Shown here piece by piece: positions 63,101 to 64,000 of a stretch of 64,000 nt of DNA. The position numbers were made by a program, and so were the translations under genes. Source of the DNA: Flavobacterium sedimenticola (GTDB lineage Bacteria; Bacteroidota; Bacteroidia; Flavobacteriales; Flavobacteriaceae); NCBI RefSeq assembly GCF_030053345.1, contig NZ_JASGBP010000002.1:1-64000 (forward strand). The letters are read 5' to 3'. The notes under the pieces were generated by a model. The model searched no databases and had not been told where the DNA came from. It was given only the letters and a program-made list of their open reading frames with translations. Position 1 is the first letter of the stretch. Every line of letters starts with the position of its first letter.

Positions 63101-63381
63101 CTATTGCAAGACAAGTCGATCCTTCAATGGTTATTGAGTTCAAAGCAACAGCATATCCTAACCCGTTTGCGGCGAACTTTATGTTGAATGTGAGAACCTC
63201 AAGTTCATCTGTTATCACTATCAAAGTGTACGATATGGTTGGTAGATTGGTTGAAGCAAGATCCGTAACAGTTGCCGAATTAGAAAACGCAACTATTGGT
63301 GATCGTTATCCGTCAGGCGTATACAACGTTGTTGTGTCTCAAGACGAAACCGTTGAAACCGTTCGCGTTGTTAAGCGATAA
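54193..63381 (+). CDS. Giant T9SS surface protein, type A sorting signal (3062 aa)
   Basis: Long N-terminus (about 55 residues) with hydrophobic export core ILCVLLLSFFVSFGH. Then a PPC-like domain, two tandem units of Ig-like plus CUB (IYDNGGPSGSYVAS and IYDNGGPSGDYTTS), Ig-like domains, a GEVED domain (WIDYNQDGSLDASEFLG), more Ig/PKD-like units, two nidogen-like domains (VAIPFPFNFNGVNYTFFSAS; ITIPAFTFNGVSYTTARI), four repeats starting PTPTAVAPANQ, three cysteine-flanked 100-residue repeats, and a type A sorting domain (ATAYPNPFAANF ... VETVRVVKR). No enzyme domain seen. Probable adhesin for surface attachment or matrix. Confidence 0.9.
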   Translation: MINNYTNLSTRSGTWLNKQKREVVGQSPNLTWCFGKSSILCVLLLSFFVSFGHNYSGGNNDKDKNTTVAGSVAVTTCPNAIALSAASLPITNQALVCGTGNDLSSTTVPTTCGGASNSYKGGNESLYTLTPTTTGLYNIAIAGQTWTAIFVYQGCPTSGGTCVGSVGSSASSKNINVTLTAGLQYYIWFDTWPTPNSPCPGTFSITPPPTPCSGVPNAGVATISTTTGCAGNTVALSATGLTFGLGVTYNWQSSPDNSTWTDISGATTASYNATTTTGTTYYRIRTTCSTGPDTNFSNVLTFTGVSCGSINIPASGNNTVACGTNTSIYDNGGPSGSYVASSNGYTVLENSGTGVITISGSFTYIETSWDFLRIYSGVGTGGTLLYTYSNTAGGVITPFSSAPGQPLTIQFTSDTSGQGGGFALQALYSGTCATCTGTPDPGTAVVSSSSGCAGGSVILSATGLTTGPGFTYQWQSSPNNSTWTNIPTATTASYTATTVAGTTYYRIVTSCPTSGTSNNSNVVSVTAAACGSVNLPSNGNSTTVDCGTSTFIYDNGGPSGDYTTSTNSFVVLDNSGTGVITISGSITGIESCCDYLRIYSGAGTGGTLLASANAIGAIPTVVSAPGEVLTVQFFSDISIVGSGFALQALYSGTCLTCTTPVGGTASAATAAFCNSGSTTISATGQATGTGTRYQWESSTDNFASVVTPIGSASSSYTNLATGTLTATTSYRLKVFCVSNPADVAYSTVATVTINFPGTINPVAGDAICPGESATLTATASEPATFAWTAPGGYSNSGASISVSPTTNTVYTVTATFANNCTASTTTTVTVAPAININSVTSSVATLCGSGSATLTADVSAGSALTYCESVHNSGCSGDDVTNVTLGAINNNTSGCGGSARYTYFNPSTPTTTTTLSPGSNTITVSFGTDGSQYFGAWIDYNQDGSLDASEFLGASGNAGSNGTISVTFTVPTTAFNGVTRLRLVAGNDSPVTASQACGVSSSGWGETQDYNVTISGATNAYTFAWTEDPVGSTLTSTTSNPTSASGITTDKVYTVTVTSAYGCSDSDNVSIDVDPLPVVTLASNVSICKGSSTTITIPETGNSYAWSPAGGLDTTSGATVVANPTVTSTYSVLITNNSTFCQNTQQITVNVSDPGAIVTQPVNAVTSTGFNASFTVAGTAGVTYGYQWQRRLTVSPETWTNLTDDYVAPSTGNYTGTNTATLNVFRAGSAPALTNTVYRCILTPPSPCANLVSNNATLTVGTTGIVSNPQSLSICLPAPTSPLPQFNVVTSGSTPNTLVWSVSTNGGVSYVNMPMYNISTNAYTGPNTTAVPGLTFEHPVDSSNPSLRDYKTLTVSGINGATPNNLRFRVTINTFVVSQPAILTLANPVAITNDLSTTPVKVCYAPTAAPTTFTVSTSGSVGTVVWKYATSASGPYTDVALGTPAGVSYVTAAASNNYSLTVNTTAGVTPLGTYYYKAFVGSAGSCPTVESNAGAIEVSRPTITASASSASYCTPGPAVTLTAGGSDIGNYSWSTSQTGATIGVTPSSATTYTVTGTDSNGCSNTAQVTVGVGGAFTAAANSNTNTVCPGAPVLLTGAATTLNPSYGGLVGAYTFSTSTGAALDNMSGATTLVGTSNDDTPVAGVAIPFPFNFNGVNYTFFSASPDGFIRLANTNAAATSQFSNSVTSTTNIPKIYPLWDDLATGTDGWVKTVTRGTAPNRIVVIEWRVTVPRNTTGAANSNFQAWLYEGSNKIEFRYGSIGTTGSASAGLTGSGTQYQSITYSTNTSSNSTSNNSLTTPPASGRMYTFLPPVIDTNTYTYAWTSTPAGFTASGASVTASPSVNTTYNLTITSQSGCTAQATKAISVDSAPPVIGTQPAALQQVCQGTTVTISVAATSATPLTYQWFKDGSPVANGSGISGATTNTLTITGSTPANSGNYTVNVTNCSTVTSSTAALTVYPTPTVVAPAAQAYCIDATIPSIPLVGTPSGVTFDISGGAALGLANQTGVTAIPSFVPTASGTATITVTPKANGCTGTAVTYSLTINALPAAPVLTSTPVCEGSTLNLNASVAPLTGYTLNSNSGVSFIDINATGTSVGTLEDDSEHNITIPAFTFNGVSYTTARIGNNGVIVFGSSSGEITFSNTSLPTTSVAAGNAFLAPYWDDLDVQTGATCKTQTVGNIHIIQFTTMAHDAFTTGSITFQVQLNLTTGVINFVYPDVIFGSSTYDSGVNATIGIQYSSSAALQYSSNTASLVNGQSLTFTPQAYSYAWTGPGFTSAVQNPSIANATPANSGAYTLQITNPNGCKSSATVNATVYPTPTAVAPANQLYYNGLATAAIPLSGTPSGVTYDISGGAAVGLANATGITTIPSFIPVTGSATVSITPKANGCTGATVTYNIVVTAVNANPIANQVYCEGVTTAAIPLSSTPATVVGATITYNLNVVGDDIGLYSATGLTEIPSFVTKPGSATITVYPVYGGVFGGAVSATITVNPLPTATISGTTQVCRNDASPLITFTGANGTAPYTFTYTLNGGANQTIVSLGNVATISVPTSSAGTYTYTLVSVQDSSSTTCSQAQGGFASVIVYPTPTAVAPANQLYYSGFATAPIPLSGTPTGVTFNISGGAAAGLPDMTGITTIPSFIPTTTPATVTITPVANGCIGAPVSYQISFRPVIVNISSNVCGSINNGLNNQINCTQVSVPGFTTTGYQFEVTNTDTGEVSIVQSSQHHFKLTDAANYAYGTTFTIRVAAILNGNVQGYFGTTCSLTTASVATTKVVTAQCGATLLFINSTINANSVGSTNLYRFRVALATAPTTYYYVERTVPNFKLTDVAGLPLLYDTEYKVDVQIRVKLAGFEAWSQYGQRCSVFTPSAPETSLVTSQCEDYQVPSYTTTINAIAFPGATKYRFRLVGYDEFGDVNYDQYVDSTTPSFTLSMFTGLTPSTTYTVSVAMELFGSFTAYGKDCSIITPSIARQVDPSMVIEFKATAYPNPFAANFMLNVRTSSSSVITIKVYDMVGRLVEARSVTVAELENATIGDRYPSGVYNVVVSQDETVETVRVVKR
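55110..56165 (+). repeat. Tandem Ig-CUB units inside the 3062-aa gene
   Basis: Two successive units with near-equal protein sequence: NGGPSG(S/D)Y, NSGTGVITISGS, DFLRIYSGVGTGGTLL / DYLRIYSGAGTGGTLL, and GFALQALYSGTC. DNA identity is lower than protein identity, so this is an old duplication, not a recent one. Confidence 0.8.
60069..62210 (+). repeat. PTPTxVAPA repeats inside the 3062-aa gene
   Basis: At least three strong copies, starting near 60069, 61141 and 61949, each reading PTPT(V/A)VAPAxQ ... IPLxGTPxGVTxxISGGAA ... IPSFxPx...VTITPxANGC; a fourth, more diverged copy begins near 61408 (NPIANQVYCEGVTTAAIPL). Unit length about 85 residues; they resemble stacked Ig-like domains. Confidence 0.8.
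62215..63110 (+). repeat. Three Cys-flanked repeats ahead of the sorting domain
   Basis: Residues about 2675-2973. Each unit of about 95-100 residues opens with Cys (SNVCG, TAQCG, TSQCE), has Y-(Q/R)-F-(E/R) and a F-(K/T)-L strand, and closes with (G/K)xxCS(L/V/I). The spacing suits one disulfide per unit. Confidence 0.75.
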
Positions 63382-63399
63382 TTAACCAGTAATAAAAGA

Positions 63400-63431
63400 A
63401 AAACCCATCAAGAAATTGATGGGTTTTTTTA
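63400..63431. terminator. Terminator of the 3062-aa gene
   Basis: AAACCCATCA-AGAAAT-TGATGGGTTT with long T-run; the A-run on the other side lets it work for the convergent S4 gene too. Confidence 0.9.
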
Positions 63432-63450
63432 TTGTTTTAAAAAGTAAAAA

Positions 63451-63831
63451 TTATATTTCTTCCTCAGCGCCAAACTCAAAATCATCCAAGTCTCTTCGGT
63501 CTTTTTTGGTAGGTCTTCCGGTTCCGGATTTTCGATAATGTTCTTTGGATAATTTTAAAAGTTCCAAATGCGCAAAGGCTTCCGCAGGTGTTTCATCTTT
63601 TCGGTAAATGTCTGTTAATTTGGCTCCTACACGGTTTAAGGGAATATCCAGAACCTTTAGGGTATAGGTGATTTGATCTTTCCGGAAAGTAATCGTATCA
63701 CCGGGATATACGTCTCGGGATGCTTTGGCCACTTGACCGTTTACCGTAATTTGGTTTTTCTGACAGGCTTCCGTCACCATGTTTCGGGTCTTGTAATACC
63801 GAACACACCACAAATATTTATCTACTCTCAT
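63451..63831 (-). CDS. S4-domain RNA-binding protein, Hsp15-like
   Basis: About 126 residues from the ATG at 63831 (MRVDKYLWCVRYYKTRN); the longer frame from 63897 adds a non-conserved lead. S4 domain MRVDKYLWCVR ... ITVNGQVAKASRDVYPGDTI, and a basic/acidic tail (GRPTKKDRRDLDDFEFGAEE). Hsp15 rescues stalled 50S subunits carrying nascent chains in E. coli; the same role here is by homology. Confidence 0.88.
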   Translation of the reverse strand: MRVDKYLWCVRYYKTRNMVTEACQKNQITVNGQVAKASRDVYPGDTITFRKDQITYTLKVLDIPLNRVGAKLTDIYRKDETPAEAFAHLELLKLSKEHYRKSGTGRPTKKDRRDLDDFEFGAEEEI

Positions 63832-63910
63832 TTTTTTTCCAAAATCAACGTTAAATAGTTCACAAAAATAAATCAATATTGTATCTTGCGTGCTCAAAAA
63901 TCAGATTAAA

Positions 63911-64000
63911 ATGAGTAATTTTTTTAAAGCTATTGTAGTGGTCTTTTCGGCTTTGACAATAGTTTCATGTAACAAAAATGATGACAGCTCGGTGCCGTTA
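63911..64000 (+). CDS. Lipoprotein, 5' part only
   Basis: Thirty codons from an ATG at 63911 to the window edge. The sequence MSNFFKAIVVVFSALTIVSC is a lipoprotein signal with the modified Cys at residue 20, followed by the polar NKNDDSS typical of surface-directed lipoproteins in Bacteroidota. Divergent from the S4 gene. The rest is outside the window, so no function can be given. Confidence 0.7.
   Translation, partial: MSNFFKAIVVVFSALTIVSCNKNDDSSVPL

Noticed and set aside
42317..63381. Possible polyketide/NRPS-like or RTX toxin megagene cluster, judged from size alone
   Set aside because: Domain content is only signal peptide, beta-sandwich domains and T9SS signals; no catalytic, adenylation or RTX nonapeptide motifs.

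Overview
The window is a chromosomal piece of a Bacteroidota bacterium, almost certainly a Flavobacterium or close relative. Evidence: low GC, promoters of the TTTG-N17-20-TAnnTTTG type instead of the E. coli -10 box, little Shine-Dalgarno signal, many type IX secretion (T9SS) C-terminal sorting domains, DUF4252/DUF4476/DUF3667/DUF5777 proteins, bacillithiol and menaquinone genes, and a zeaxanthin-type carotenoid operon.

Layout. 1-118: 3' end of a 5S rRNA (end of an rRNA operon) with its terminator. 0.4-8.2 kb: purL, a beta-helix lipoprotein, a menaquinone pair (hotdog thioesterase and isochorismate synthase) and bshB1. 8.3 kb: tRNA-His. 8.4-14.8 kb: M28 peptidase lipoprotein, DUF3667 membrane protein, a DUF1801/GNAT/Kir-channel operon, then a divergent group (monoheme lipoprotein and YceI against an OB-fold protein and a DUF5777 barrel). 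14.8-21.4 kb: a duplicated two-gene module, each copy a diheme cytochrome lipoprotein followed by a T9SS-exported VCBS/ASPIC-UnbV protein. 21.6-25.2 kb: rmuC, a DUF4476 protein, an rluE-like pseudouridine synthase and trmL. 25.2-30.8 kb: a vitamin B12 uptake locus, with btuF-btuC-lipoprotein-btuD facing away from a cobalamin-riboswitch-controlled TonB receptor. 30.9-36.4 kb: an HExxH protein, an AraC regulator, an S41 protease, and an ECF sigma operon with two DUF4252 genes behind a TGTAAC-N16-CGTC promoter. 36.5-40.2 kb: crtZ, crtB, crtI and a CarH-type B12-binding MerR photoreceptor, with shared TTTGTTwAAC motifs at the promoters. 40.2-40.8 kb: a possible L10-leader-like relic, then tRNA-Leu and two identical tRNA-Lys genes. 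41-42 kb: shikimate kinase and a PyrR-like phosphoribosyltransferase. 42.3-63.4 kb: three giant T9SS surface proteins (1952, 1767 and 3062 residues), followed by an S4-domain RNA-binding protein and the start of a lipoprotein cut by the window edge.

How the parts connect. B12 import (btuBFCD) can supply the chromophore precursor of CarH, which sits at the head of the crt genes and has candidate operators on its own and the crtI promoters. A further inverted pair of the same motif lies upstream of the first giant adhesin. The duplicated cytochrome/ASPIC module and the nearby monoheme/YceI/DUF5777 group suggest an envelope redox function that I cannot assign. The least explained items are that module, the CarH operator set with a glutamine at the usual photo-adduct histidine position, the lipoprotein inside the btu operon, and the relic RNA upstream of carH.
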